Positions 52,061 through 61,159 of a DNA stretch of 64,000 nt are shown one piece after another. The stretch is from Hymenobacter sp. YIM 151858-1. GTDB lineage: Bacteria; Bacteroidota; Bacteroidia; Cytophagales; Hymenobacteraceae. Every line of letters starts with the position of its first letter. Within the stretch, counting starts at the first letter, position 1. Made by a program: the position numbers and the translations under genes. The stretch is taken from contig NZ_CP110136.1 in the NCBI RefSeq assembly GCF_025979705.1, positions 186,001 through 250,000 on the forward strand, given 5' to 3'. The notes beneath the pieces were generated by a model that was not told the DNA's origin, ran no database searches, and saw only the letters and a program-made list of their open reading frames with translations.

Positions 52061-55000
52061 TTAGAAAGTGGCCCGCAGCGACATATCTACCCCGCGGGTA
52101 GCGGGCACGCTGCCGTAATCGAAGCCCGTGGAGCCGCCGCCGCGCACGCCGGCCCCGGCGGCCGAGGTTTCGGGGTCGACGCCGGAGTACTTCGTGAAGA
52201 GCAGCAGGTTGCGGCCCGTTACGCCCAGCTCGATGCTCTTGATGGTGCCCGAGTTGCCAAGCCAGGTTTTGGGCAGGCTGTAGGTAAGCGTGGCGTAGCG
52301 CAGGCGCGTCCAGGAGGCATCCTCGATGAAGGGCGTACCCACGGCACCCAGGATGCTGGTGAAGTAAGCCTGCGTCAGCTCCACGGGGCGCGTGTTCTGC
52401 GAGAAAGTGCCGTCGCCGTTAGCTACTACGCCATCAAATACCACTTCCTTGTAACGGTCGAGGGTACGCTCGCTCAAGCCGTTGCGGGTAGTCAGCCAGT
52501 CGTTGCCGTTTACCACTTTGCCGCCTTTGCGGAAGTCCCACATAAAGCTAAACGTGAGGCCGTTGTAGCTGAAGGTGTTCGTAACCTGCGTGGTGTAATC
52601 GGGGGCGCGGTTGCCGGCATACTGGTACACCGCCGTGTTGATGGTGGGGTAGCCATTGGCGCCAATGATGATTTTGCCCGCGTTCGGGCCCGATTGCACG
52701 CGCTGGAAATCGTAGGCGGCAATAGAGGTGATGGGGCGGCCTGGGAATGCACTGCCACGAGCAACGTCGATGATGGAGGCATCCGATTGGTTTACCTCCG
52801 TCAGGAAGCCGGGCAGCTGCTTGGCTTTGTTGCGGTTGGCCGTAAAGTTGGCAAGGGCCGTCCACTCGAAGCCATTCGCCAGCTTCACGGGCGTACCCGA
52901 CAAAGCCAACTCAATGCCGCGGTTAACTACCGTACCACCATTGATGTACTGCAGAATAAAGCCCGAAGCCTGGCTTACGCGCGGTGCAATTAGCTGGTCG
53001 CGCGTCTCCTGGTGGTACACGCTGGCATCCAGACCCAGGCGGCCACGCAGGAACTGCAGGTCGAGGCCGGCTTCGTAGGCGCGGGTGCGCTCGGGTTTCA
53101 GCAGGCGGTTCGAGCCGAAGAAGCCTTGGCGGAAACCGGCACCGATGTACGTCGACTGCGCCAAGGGCGAATCGACGCGGTACGGGCCGGTATCCTTGCC
53201 CACCTCCGCTACCGAAGCGCGGATTTTGCCGTAGTTGAGCACGGGGTTGGTATCGAGGCCCAGGGTGCGGCTAAACTCCCAGCCTGCCGCCACCGAGCCG
53301 TAGAAGAAGCCCTTGCCGTAGTTCTTGTTCAGGTTGGGGCGGGGCAGGGTAGAGGAGAGGTCGTAGCGGCCGTTCAGCTCCAGCGTGGCTTGCTTGAAGA
53401 AGTCGAAGCTCAGGCGGCCGAAGTTGCCCACCAAACGCCGGATGCGGTTGTTGGTAAGCGCGTTGCGGTTCACTGTGTTGTTAATCGAAACGAAGTTCGG
53501 GTTCTGGAAAATCAACCCGATAACGTCGGTGGTTTCGTACACGGCCTGCTCCACGGTGTTGCCGAGCACCAACGAGGTACCCACGTTCTCACTGAAATCG
53601 TGGTTGAAGGTGGCCAGGAAGTTGGAGTTCAGCAGGCGCACGAAGTTGGTGGTTTCGGCAATGCCCCCGTTCTGGTTGTTGGGCTGCGAAGTGCCCACGG
53701 CGCGCACCGAGCGGAACTTCTCGGTGTACACGTCGGTGCCTAGGTTGTAGCTCAGGCGCACCCACTTGGCAGGGTCGTAGGTGAGCTGCGTGTTGGCAAT
53801 TACGCGGTTGGTGCGGTCGGTTTGGGGGTTAAACTCCGTCGTCCAGTACGGGTTGTCGGCGTCGTTGGTGCCTACCGACAGGGGCGTGAGGCGGCGGCGC
53901 GTGCCGTCGGGGTTCAGGTAGTTGCTGGCGTCGTCGTTGCGGGGCCAGTTCAGCAAGCTCACGAAAAAGCCGCCCGTACCGCCAAACAAGCCGGGGCCTT
54001 GCAGCGGCCGGCGGCCGCCCGAGTTCATGTACTGCGCCGAGCCCGAGGCGCCCAGCTTGGGCGACAGCTGCACCTGCCCGCTCAGGCGCACGGTGGTTTT
54101 GTCGTAGTTGTTTTGCGGCGTTACCCCCTTGGTATCCTGGTGCGAGGCCGACACCATGAAGTTGGCCTTGTCGTTGCCGCCCGACATAGTGAGGTAGTTC
54201 TGGAACGAGGTGCCCTTCTCGAAGAAGTTGCCCACGTTGTCGTACACCGGCTCGCCGGGGGCAAAGCGCGGGCCCCACGAGTTGCGGGTGGTGGGGTCGA
54301 ACACGCCGCCCGCGCCCTGCTTGTACTGGTTTTGCAGCTTGGGCAGGCGGTTTACCTCATCCACCGAAAACTGCGTGCGGTACGTGATGTTGGTAGCGCC
54401 TGCTTTGCCGCGCTTGGTGGTGATGATAACGGCCCCGTTGGCGGCGCGCAGGCCGTAGAGCGCCGCGGCGGCCGGGCCCTTCAGCACCGTCATGCTCTCG
54501 ATGTCCTCGGGGTTGATGTCGGCTGCCCGGTTGGTAGAGGCCACCGAGCGACCTAGGATGCCGTTGAACGCCGAGCCGCCGCCGGGAGCCGTTGACTCCG
54601 TGAACGACGAGTTATCCATGATGACCCCGTCAATCACGAACAGCGGCTGGTTGTCGCCGTCGAGCGAGTTGCCGCCCCGGATTACGATGCTGGCGCCTTC
54701 GCCGGCGCCACCGCCCGAGGAGGTAATCTGCACGCCGGCCACCTTGCCCTGCAGCGCGTTCACGATGTTGGTCTGGCGCGTCTCGATGATGTCCTTCGAG
54801 GTAACCTGCTGGGCGGCGTAGTTAATCTCGCGGCGCTCCTGCTGAATGCCGTAGGCCGTGGTAATCTGTACTTCCTGCAGCGTGGTAGAGGAGGCTTCCA
54901 GCGCTACGTCGATGGTGCCATCGGCGCCCACGGTGCGCTCCAGGGTATTGTAGCCGATAAAGCTGAACACCAGCGTGGTGCCCGGCGCCACCTGCAGCGA

Positions 55001-55186
55001 GTAGCGGCCATCGGCGCCGGTTTGGGCGCCGGTGGTGCCGCCCTTTACCACCACGTTCACCCCGGGCAAGGGCGAGCGGTCGGCCGCGGCCGTTACCACG
55101 CCGGTAACGGTGCGCGTTTGCTGGGCCTGCACCTGCTGCGCCAGCAGTACGCCGGGCAGCATGATAGACCATAAAGATTTCTTCAT
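52061..55186 (-). CDS. SusC/RagA-family TonB-dependent transporter
   Basis: A 1041-residue outer-membrane transporter. Signal MKKSLWSIMLPGVLLAQQV; residues 25-105 form the carboxypeptidase-like N-terminal extension (GVVTAAADRSPLPGVNVVVK); the plug follows with LQEVQITTAYG and the SusC signature FVIDGVIMDN; the rest is the 22-strand barrel ending RGVDMSLRATF. It imports a sugar oligomer or peptide by TonB energy, with the SusD lipoprotein as lid. The ATG at 55186 starts the signal peptide. A hairpin attenuator and a promoter are seen in its leader. The substrate is not readable from this sequence. Confidence 0.93.
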   Translation of the reverse strand: MKKSLWSIMLPGVLLAQQVQAQQTRTVTGVVTAAADRSPLPGVNVVVKGGTTGAQTGADGRYSLQVAPGTTLVFSFIGYNTLERTVGADGTIDVALEASSTTLQEVQITTAYGIQQERREINYAAQQVTSKDIIETRQTNIVNALQGKVAGVQITSSGGGAGEGASIVIRGGNSLDGDNQPLFVIDGVIMDNSSFTESTAPGGGSAFNGILGRSVASTNRAADINPEDIESMTVLKGPAAAALYGLRAANGAVIITTKRGKAGATNITYRTQFSVDEVNRLPKLQNQYKQGAGGVFDPTTRNSWGPRFAPGEPVYDNVGNFFEKGTSFQNYLTMSGGNDKANFMVSASHQDTKGVTPQNNYDKTTVRLSGQVQLSPKLGASGSAQYMNSGGRRPLQGPGLFGGTGGFFVSLLNWPRNDDASNYLNPDGTRRRLTPLSVGTNDADNPYWTTEFNPQTDRTNRVIANTQLTYDPAKWVRLSYNLGTDVYTEKFRSVRAVGTSQPNNQNGGIAETTNFVRLLNSNFLATFNHDFSENVGTSLVLGNTVEQAVYETTDVIGLIFQNPNFVSINNTVNRNALTNNRIRRLVGNFGRLSFDFFKQATLELNGRYDLSSTLPRPNLNKNYGKGFFYGSVAAGWEFSRTLGLDTNPVLNYGKIRASVAEVGKDTGPYRVDSPLAQSTYIGAGFRQGFFGSNRLLKPERTRAYEAGLDLQFLRGRLGLDASVYHQETRDQLIAPRVSQASGFILQYINGGTVVNRGIELALSGTPVKLANGFEWTALANFTANRNKAKQLPGFLTEVNQSDASIIDVARGSAFPGRPITSIAAYDFQRVQSGPNAGKIIIGANGYPTINTAVYQYAGNRAPDYTTQVTNTFSYNGLTFSFMWDFRKGGKVVNGNDWLTTRNGLSERTLDRYKEVVFDGVVANGDGTFSQNTRPVELTQAYFTSILGAVGTPFIEDASWTRLRYATLTYSLPKTWLGNSGTIKSIELGVTGRNLLLFTKYSGVDPETSAAGAGVRGGGSTGFDYGSVPATRGVDMSLRATF

Positions 55187-55210
55187 TGAGTGGGAAGGAA
55201 TAGGTGGGGA

Positions 55211-55253
55211 AAAAGGCAAAAAACAAAAAGCGCGCAGCTATATAGCCGCGCGC
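55211..55253 (-). promoter_or_regulatory. Terminator-like hairpin in the susC leader (possible attenuator)
   Basis: On the minus strand the order is GCGCGCGGCTATATAGCTGC, then GCGC, then TTTTTGTTTTTTG: a GC stem of about 10 bp followed by a T-rich run, 25 bases before the susC start. No gene lies upstream on this strand (nagB is divergent from 55533), so it cannot be the end of another gene. This is the expected form of a transcription attenuator. Confidence 0.6.
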
Positions 55254-55405
55254 CGGTATGCTTCAGAAAACGAGGGTGCCGCAGTACAACAGGAAGCGAA
55301 AACAGCTGACATAGAGGTGGATCAGCAAGAATAAGTGAAACCTGACGTGTAAAAAGAGAGCCGAAACCGGCGCCCCGAAAGCGTAATGCGGCACAAAACA
55401 GGGTT

Positions 55406-55436
55406 TAAAGCTAAGCGTAGGCCGGGGTTAAGTCAA
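55406..55436 (-). promoter_or_regulatory. Candidate promoter of the susC operon
   Basis: On the minus strand TTG (55436-55434) is followed after 20 bases by TAGCTTTA (55413-55406), matching seven of eight positions of the TAnnTTTG element with near-ideal spacing. Start would be near 55399, leaving a leader of about 210 bases before the ATG at 55186, including the hairpin at 55211-55253. Confidence 0.45.
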
Positions 55437-55532
55437 GGTTAAAGCCTGGGGCGGCGGCCGAATTGTGCAAACGGTTGCAGAGGGGGCGCAAAAGCGTTTA
55501 CATTACCGGTGTCTACCATCCCTTCCGTCGCT

Positions 55533-57449
55533 ATGCACCCCGTAATCACTCCCGAGCGCGTACCCGTCAGCATTTACTCCGATTCGGAGCAGGCATCGGT
55601 GGCTGTGGCCCAGCAAATTGCCGACCTCATCCGGCAGCGCCACGGCGAAGGCCAGCCTTGCGTACTGGGCCTGGCCACTGGCTCGTCGCCCACGCGGGTG
55701 TACGAGGAGCTGGTGCGCATGCACCGCGAAGAAGGATTGTCGTTCCGCAACGTCATCACCTTCAACCTCGACGAGTACTACCCCATGCCGCCCGATTCGC
55801 TGCAGAGCTACGTGCGCTTTATGCACGAGTACTTGTTCGACTATGTGGATATTCCGGCCGAGAACATTCATATCCCCAACGGTACCATCCGGCAGGAGGA
55901 GGTAGCCGAGTATTGCCGCCGCTACGAGGCCGATATTGAAGAGGCCGGCGGCATCGATTTGCAGCTGCTGGGCATTGGCCGCACGGGCCACATCGGGTTC
56001 AACGAGCCAGGCTCGGGCGCCAGCTCGCGCACCCGCCTCATCACCCTCGACCACATTACGCGCACCGATGCGGCCTCCGATTTCTACGGCGAAGAGAACG
56101 TGCCGCGCCGCGCCCTCACGATGGGGGTAGGCACCATCTTGGAAGCGCGGCAAATCGTGCTGCTGGCCTGGGGCGAAGGCAAAGCGGCCGTAATCAAACG
56201 CATGGTAGAGGGCGAGCCTACCGACTCGGTGCCCGCTACTTACCTGCAGCGCCACCCCGCCGTGCAGGTAGTGCTCGACGAAGCCGCGGCCGCCGAGCTG
56301 AGCCCGCGCAAAACGCCATGGCTGGCCGGCATTGCCTGCAACTGGCACGATGAGGCGCTGGTGCGCAAGGCCGTAACCTGGCTGGCCCGCCACCTGCAAA
56401 AGCCCATTCTGAAGCTTACCGACGAGGATTACAACGAAAACGGCTTGTCGGATCTGCTCGCCGAATCGGGGCAGGCGTACGGCATTAACATCCGGGTGTT
56501 CAACCAGCTGCAGCACACCATTACGGGCTGGCCCGGCGGCAAGCCCAACGCCGACGACTCGCACCGGCCCGAGCGCGCTACGCCTTTCCCGAAGCGCGTG
56601 CTCATCTTCTCGCCGCACCCCGACGACGACGTAATATCGATGGGCGGCACCTTGCTGCGCCTCGTCGACCAGGGCCACGAGGTGCACGTGGCGTACCAAA
56701 CCTCGGGCAACATTGCCGTGTTCGACGACGAAGCCATCCGGTTTGCCGAGTTCGTGGCCGACTACGACGCTGCCCTGGGTTTGCCGGGCGGGCAACCCGC
56801 CGAGAGCCTGTACCAGCGCGTGGTGGATGCGCTGCGCCAAAAGGCCCCGGGCCAGGTAGATACGCCCGAGGTGCAGCAAATCAAAGGGCTGATTCGGCGG
56901 GGCGAGGCCAAATCGGCATGCCGCCTGGCCGGCATCCCCGACGAGAATGCGCACTTCATGGATTTGCCTTTCTACGAAACCGGGCGCGTGCGCAAAAAGC
57001 CCCTAGGTGAAGAGGACATTCAGCTGACCATGGACCTGCTGAACCGCATCCGGCCGCACCAGATTTACGCCGCCGGCGACTTATCCGACCCGCACGGCAC
57101 GCACCGGGTGTGCTTGTCGGCCATTTTTCAGGCCGTGGAGCGCCTGAAAGCCGAGGGCACCGCGTGGCTGCAGGATTGCTGGGTGTGGCTGTACCGCGGC
57201 GCGTGGCAGGAGTGGGACATCGACCAGATTGAAATGGCCGTGCCGATTTCGCCGGAGGAACTCACGCGCAAGCGCCGCGCCATCTTCAAGCACCAGTCGC
57301 AGAAAGACCGGCCGCTGTTCCCCGGAGCCGATCAGCGCGAGTTCTGGCAGCGCGCCGAGGAGCGCAACCGCACCACCGCCAAAGTTTACGACCAGCTGGG
57401 CCTGCCCGAGTACGAAGGCATCGAGGCCTTTGTGCGTTGGAAATACTAG
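55533..57449 (+). CDS. nagB: Glucosamine-6-phosphate deaminase (NagB) fused to PIG-L deacetylase
   Basis: A 638-residue bifunctional protein. Residues 1-260 are NagB: LATGSSPTRVYEELV, NVITFNLDEYYPMP with the general-base aspartate, and GIGRTGHIGFNEPGS with the catalytic histidine, making fructose-6-phosphate and ammonia from glucosamine-6-phosphate. Residues 365-610 are a PIG-L/LmbE-type Zn deacetylase with PHPDDDVISMGG (the zinc motif) and DLSDPHGTHRVC. Such fusions occur in Bacteroidota. ATG at 55533 is used; GTG at 55509 is possible. It lies opposite susC and before the second Sus pair, suggesting amino-sugar use. Confidence 0.92.
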   Translation: MHPVITPERVPVSIYSDSEQASVAVAQQIADLIRQRHGEGQPCVLGLATGSSPTRVYEELVRMHREEGLSFRNVITFNLDEYYPMPPDSLQSYVRFMHEYLFDYVDIPAENIHIPNGTIRQEEVAEYCRRYEADIEEAGGIDLQLLGIGRTGHIGFNEPGSGASSRTRLITLDHITRTDAASDFYGEENVPRRALTMGVGTILEARQIVLLAWGEGKAAVIKRMVEGEPTDSVPATYLQRHPAVQVVLDEAAAAELSPRKTPWLAGIACNWHDEALVRKAVTWLARHLQKPILKLTDEDYNENGLSDLLAESGQAYGINIRVFNQLQHTITGWPGGKPNADDSHRPERATPFPKRVLIFSPHPDDDVISMGGTLLRLVDQGHEVHVAYQTSGNIAVFDDEAIRFAEFVADYDAALGLPGGQPAESLYQRVVDALRQKAPGQVDTPEVQQIKGLIRRGEAKSACRLAGIPDENAHFMDLPFYETGRVRKKPLGEEDIQLTMDLLNRIRPHQIYAAGDLSDPHGTHRVCLSAIFQAVERLKAEGTAWLQDCWVWLYRGAWQEWDIDQIEMAVPISPEELTRKRRAIFKHQSQKDRPLFPGADQREFWQRAEERNRTTAKVYDQLGLPEYEGIEAFVRWKY

Positions 57450-57493
57450 GCCGTCGGTAGCGCAGGGCCGTGTGCCCGGCCAGTCAAAAGCTC

Positions 57494-57761
57494 GTCATGT
57501 CGAGCGCAGTCGAGACATCTCGCGTGCCGATGCTGGATAGTAACTTGATAGCATTTGGATGGTAACTGTCATCCTGAGCACAGCGAAGGACCTTATCACG
57601 TTGGCTGACGTTGAACCTAACCCCAGCGTCCTCTACAAAAGAGATGGGGCAGCGTTTACTATCCAGCATCAGCACGCGAGATGTCTCGACTGCGCTCAAC
57701 ATGACAAGGACCTTGAAAAACTCAGATTTAGTAAGGTCCTTCGCTTCGCTCAGGATGACAG
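57494..57761. repeat. Two interleaved inverted repeats
   Basis: Pair 1: 57494-57543 with 57656-57705 (50 bases, about two mismatches, GTCATGTCGAGCGCAGTCGA at the outer edge). Pair 2: 57566-57595 with 57732-57761 (30 bases, about two mismatches, CTGTCATCCTGAGCACAGCG). The order is left1-left2-right1-right2, so the pairs interlock, not nest. No gene is inside. Confidence 0.8.
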
Positions 57762-57813
57762 GTAATGGTTTGTAACCAATTGTAAGCTTGCCGAATAAGG
57801 CCGTTTTCAGCGA

Positions 57814-57905
57814 TTGCAGACGGGCTTAATGCTTAATTATAATGTTTGCATTTTTAATAGGTTAAATATTATAAATTGACGGAGAGTAGCATGCAATTCC
57901 CACAC
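57814..57905 (+). promoter_or_regulatory. AT-rich leader of the second Sus pair
   Basis: TTG at 57814 and a TAATGTTTG-type box (57840-57848) approximate the Bacteroidota promoter but with one extra base in the -7 box. The region 57830-57890 is strongly AT-rich. It lies just upstream of the SusC start at 57923. Confidence 0.35.
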
Positions 57906-57922
57906 CTTACTCCCTGTCAACT

Positions 57923-60900
57923 ATGCCCAACACCTACTCGCTTGCGAGGCGGCCCCTGCTCTGGAGCTGGCTTTCGCTATGCCTATTGCTTTGCCTAGGT
58001 GCCGCCGCTTCGGCCTACGCCCAGCAGCAAGCCTATACCCTGCAAGGCCGCGTTATCGACGAGCGCGGCCAGGGCCTGCCCGGCACCACCGTGCTGGTTG
58101 GCGGCACCACGCAAGGCGCCTCCACCGATGCCGACGGCAACTACAGCTTTAGCGCGCAGCTAGCGCCCGGGGCTTATTCGCTCACGTTTTCGAGCATCGG
58201 CTACACGGCCCAAAGCCGCTCCCTTACCCTGGGTAGCGCCACCAGCATCACCACCAACGTAACCATGCGCGAGGCCCGCCAAAGCCTCGACGACGTGGTG
58301 GTGGTGGGCTCCACGGTGAGCACCAACCGGCGCGAGCTCGGCAACGCCATCAGCACAGTATCGGGGCAGGAGCTGACGCGCAGCGGCACCGGGGCGGTGC
58401 TGAACTCGCTGCAGGGCAAGGTGCCCGGCGCGCAAATCGTGCAGAACTCCGGCGACCCGGCCGGCTCCATTTCGGTGCGCCTGCGCGGCATCAAGTCGCT
58501 TTCGGGCTCCTCCGACCCCTTGTACGTTATCGACGGCGTCATCATCAGCAACAGCAGCACCAACGTGTCGCAGCTGGCCTTGTCGAACGACGTGGGCTCG
58601 GCGCAGGTAGGCCAAAACCGCCTCGCCGACCTCAACCCCAACGACATCGAGAGCATCAACGTGCTGAACGGGGCCGCCGCGGCGGCCATCTACGGCTCCA
58701 GGGCCGCCAACGGGGTGGTGCTGATTACCACCAAGCGCGGCCGCGCCGGCGAGGTGCGCGTATCGGCCTATGCCAGCTTTAACATGAACGAGCTGCGCAA
58801 ATCGGTGCCGGTAAATACCTACGGCAAGCAGTTCGGCTTCAGGGATTTGCGCCTGTATACCATTGCGGGCGTGTCGCCGGCGCAGGTGGCGGCCAACCCC
58901 GGCACCACCACCGTGCCCATCGTCCGCGCGGGCGTAACCACGCAGCTGGCCTCCAACCTGGTAGACGTGGAGCGCTACAACTACTTCGACGAGATTTTCC
59001 GGCGCGGCTACGGCACCGACAACGGCGTGTCCGTATCGGGCGGCTCCGAGAACACGCAGTACCTCGTGTCGGTGGGGTATTTCCAAAACCAGGGCATCAT
59101 CCGGGGCACCAATTTCCGGCGCTACAACATCCGCACGCGCCTCGATCAGCGCCTCACCAAGTGGGCGCGCCTGACGGCCGGCGTGGCCTTCAACAACAGC
59201 GACGCCGACGAAAAAGCCAACGGCAACGTGTTCTACAGCCCCATCAACTCTGTCAACATCACCAACAACATCTACGACATCCGGCGGCGCGACGCCAACG
59301 GCAACCTGCTGGCCGTGGAGCCCACCCGCGTAAACCCCTTGTCGACCATCGAGGACATGGATTTTACGCAGCGCATCAACCGCACCATCAGCGACTTGCA
59401 GCTGAAGCTAACGCCGGCCAAAGGCCTGTCGGTTGATTACCTGATTGGGGCCGACATCATCGGGCAGGCCGGGCAGAGCTACATCCGGCCGTACCCGTAC
59501 CAGGCGCAGGCGGGCTTGCCGCTGGCCCGCTACCCGTTTGGCTTTGCCTCCAACGCCCAGCTGAACGCCCTGCAGCTCAACTCCGACCTGAACGTGGCCT
59601 ACGACCGGCAGGTGGGCGAAAACTTCAAGACCACTTTGCTGGCCGGCTACAGCTACCAGTACGTGCGGCAGGAGCTGACGCAGGCCCGCGGCCAAAACCT
59701 CACGCCGTTTATCACCACCATCAGCGGGGCGGCCAACAACACGCTCGTCAGCACCTTCGGCCTGCCCGAGCAGTTCGATTTGAGCGGCGCCTACGTGCAG
59801 GGCACGCTGGGCTACCGCAACCTGGCGTTTGTAACGGCGGCCGTGCGCCGCGATGGGTCGTCGAAGTTTTCCAGCTCCGAAACCAACCAGTACTACCCCA
59901 AGGTAAGCGGCTCGTTGGTGCTTTCGGACCTAGGCTTTTGGCAGAACGCCGGCTACGCTAAGGCGTTTAACTCGCTGAAGCTGCGGGCCAGCTACGGGCA
60001 GGCGGGCGGCCTCACCGGCATCGGCTCCTACGACCGGTTTTACCAGTTTACGCCGGTGCCCTTTTTGGGGCGCAGCACCTACCTGCCCAGCGCGCGGCTG
60101 GCCAACGAGCGCGTGCGCCCCGAGCGCCTGACGGAGCTGGAAGTGGGCGGCGACCTAGGGTTTCTGAACGACCGCATCGGCCTGGGCATCACGGCGTACT
60201 GGCAGGAAACCAAGCAGCTGCTGGCCAACCGCAACGTGGCGCCTTCCACGGGTGGCCTCACCATCGTAACCAACGTGGCCAGCATCGAGAACAAAGGCGT
60301 GGAGCTGCAGCTTACGGCCACGCCCGTGCGCACCGCCAACTTCAGCTGGGACGTTACGGCCCTGTTCAACCGCAACCGCAACAAAGTGCTGGAGCTGCCG
60401 GGCTCGGGCGGGCAGCAGCAGGCCATTGCCATTGATAACGTGGCCGGGGCGCCGGTGTACCTGCTGGCCGGGCAGCCGGTGGGCGTGTTCTACGGCTCGG
60501 GCTACGCCCGCAACCCCGATGGCTCGCTGCTGCTCACGCCGCAGGGCTTTCCGCAGGACGAGCGCACCCGCGGCCAGGCCGTGGGCGCCACCACCTACGT
60601 GCCCGCCCGCGAGGGCAACGGCCAGCCCGCCTACGGGCCCGGCACGGCCATTGCCAACATCGTAATCGGCAACCCCAATCCTAAATGGACGGGCTCGTTC
60701 AGCACCAACGTGGCCTACAAGAAGCTCTCGGCCCGCATCCTGCTCGATGCCGTGCAGGGTGTGGATGTGTTCAATGCCGACTACCGCACCCGGCAGGGCG
60801 TGGGCCTGGGTGATTTGGCCGAAAAAGAGCTGCGGGGCGAGCTGCCGCGCGGCTACATTTTTGCGGTGTACAACACGCAGGAGTTCCGCATCGACGACGG

Positions 60901-61135
60901 CTCGTTTGTGAAGCTGCGCGAGGCCTCGCTGAGCTACGATTTGCCCACGTTCACGCCGCTGATCCGCAACCTCAACGTGTCGCTGATCGGGCGCAACCTC
61001 GTGTCGTGGGACAATTACAAGGGCTTCGACCCCGAAACCAGCGCCGGCGGCACCAGCGACCTGCTGCGCGCCATCGACTTTGGCAACGTGCCCATTCCGC
61101 GCACTTACCAGGTGCGGCTGGCGGCTTCGTTCTAA
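57923..61135 (+). CDS. SusC/RagA-family TonB-dependent transporter (second)
   Basis: A 1070-residue outer-membrane transporter. Signal peptide within 1-33 (LLWSWLSLCLLLCLGAAASA), extension with GRVIDERGQGLPGTTVLVGG, plug with LDDVVVVGSTVSTNRREL and the SusC signature YVIDGVIISN, and a barrel ending IPRTYQVRLAASF. The ATG at 57923 gives the signal peptide. It is followed after 24 bases by its SusD partner. Sequence differs clearly from the first SusC, so a different nutrient is expected. No hydrolase lies beside it to reveal it. Confidence 0.93.
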   Translation: MPNTYSLARRPLLWSWLSLCLLLCLGAAASAYAQQQAYTLQGRVIDERGQGLPGTTVLVGGTTQGASTDADGNYSFSAQLAPGAYSLTFSSIGYTAQSRSLTLGSATSITTNVTMREARQSLDDVVVVGSTVSTNRRELGNAISTVSGQELTRSGTGAVLNSLQGKVPGAQIVQNSGDPAGSISVRLRGIKSLSGSSDPLYVIDGVIISNSSTNVSQLALSNDVGSAQVGQNRLADLNPNDIESINVLNGAAAAAIYGSRAANGVVLITTKRGRAGEVRVSAYASFNMNELRKSVPVNTYGKQFGFRDLRLYTIAGVSPAQVAANPGTTTVPIVRAGVTTQLASNLVDVERYNYFDEIFRRGYGTDNGVSVSGGSENTQYLVSVGYFQNQGIIRGTNFRRYNIRTRLDQRLTKWARLTAGVAFNNSDADEKANGNVFYSPINSVNITNNIYDIRRRDANGNLLAVEPTRVNPLSTIEDMDFTQRINRTISDLQLKLTPAKGLSVDYLIGADIIGQAGQSYIRPYPYQAQAGLPLARYPFGFASNAQLNALQLNSDLNVAYDRQVGENFKTTLLAGYSYQYVRQELTQARGQNLTPFITTISGAANNTLVSTFGLPEQFDLSGAYVQGTLGYRNLAFVTAAVRRDGSSKFSSSETNQYYPKVSGSLVLSDLGFWQNAGYAKAFNSLKLRASYGQAGGLTGIGSYDRFYQFTPVPFLGRSTYLPSARLANERVRPERLTELEVGGDLGFLNDRIGLGITAYWQETKQLLANRNVAPSTGGLTIVTNVASIENKGVELQLTATPVRTANFSWDVTALFNRNRNKVLELPGSGGQQQAIAIDNVAGAPVYLLAGQPVGVFYGSGYARNPDGSLLLTPQGFPQDERTRGQAVGATTYVPAREGNGQPAYGPGTAIANIVIGNPNPKWTGSFSTNVAYKKLSARILLDAVQGVDVFNADYRTRQGVGLGDLAEKELRGELPRGYIFAVYNTQEFRIDDGSFVKLREASLSYDLPTFTPLIRNLNVSLIGRNLVSWDNYKGFDPETSAGGTSDLLRAIDFGNVPIPRTYQVRLAASF

Positions 61136-61159
61136 CTCCACCTCATTCGGCATTCTGTC

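Noticed and set aside
57494-57761. Possible tRNA or small structured RNA
   Set aside because: The folding comes from long inverted repeats with dispersed-repeat motifs; no tRNA arms or CCA-type end was found.
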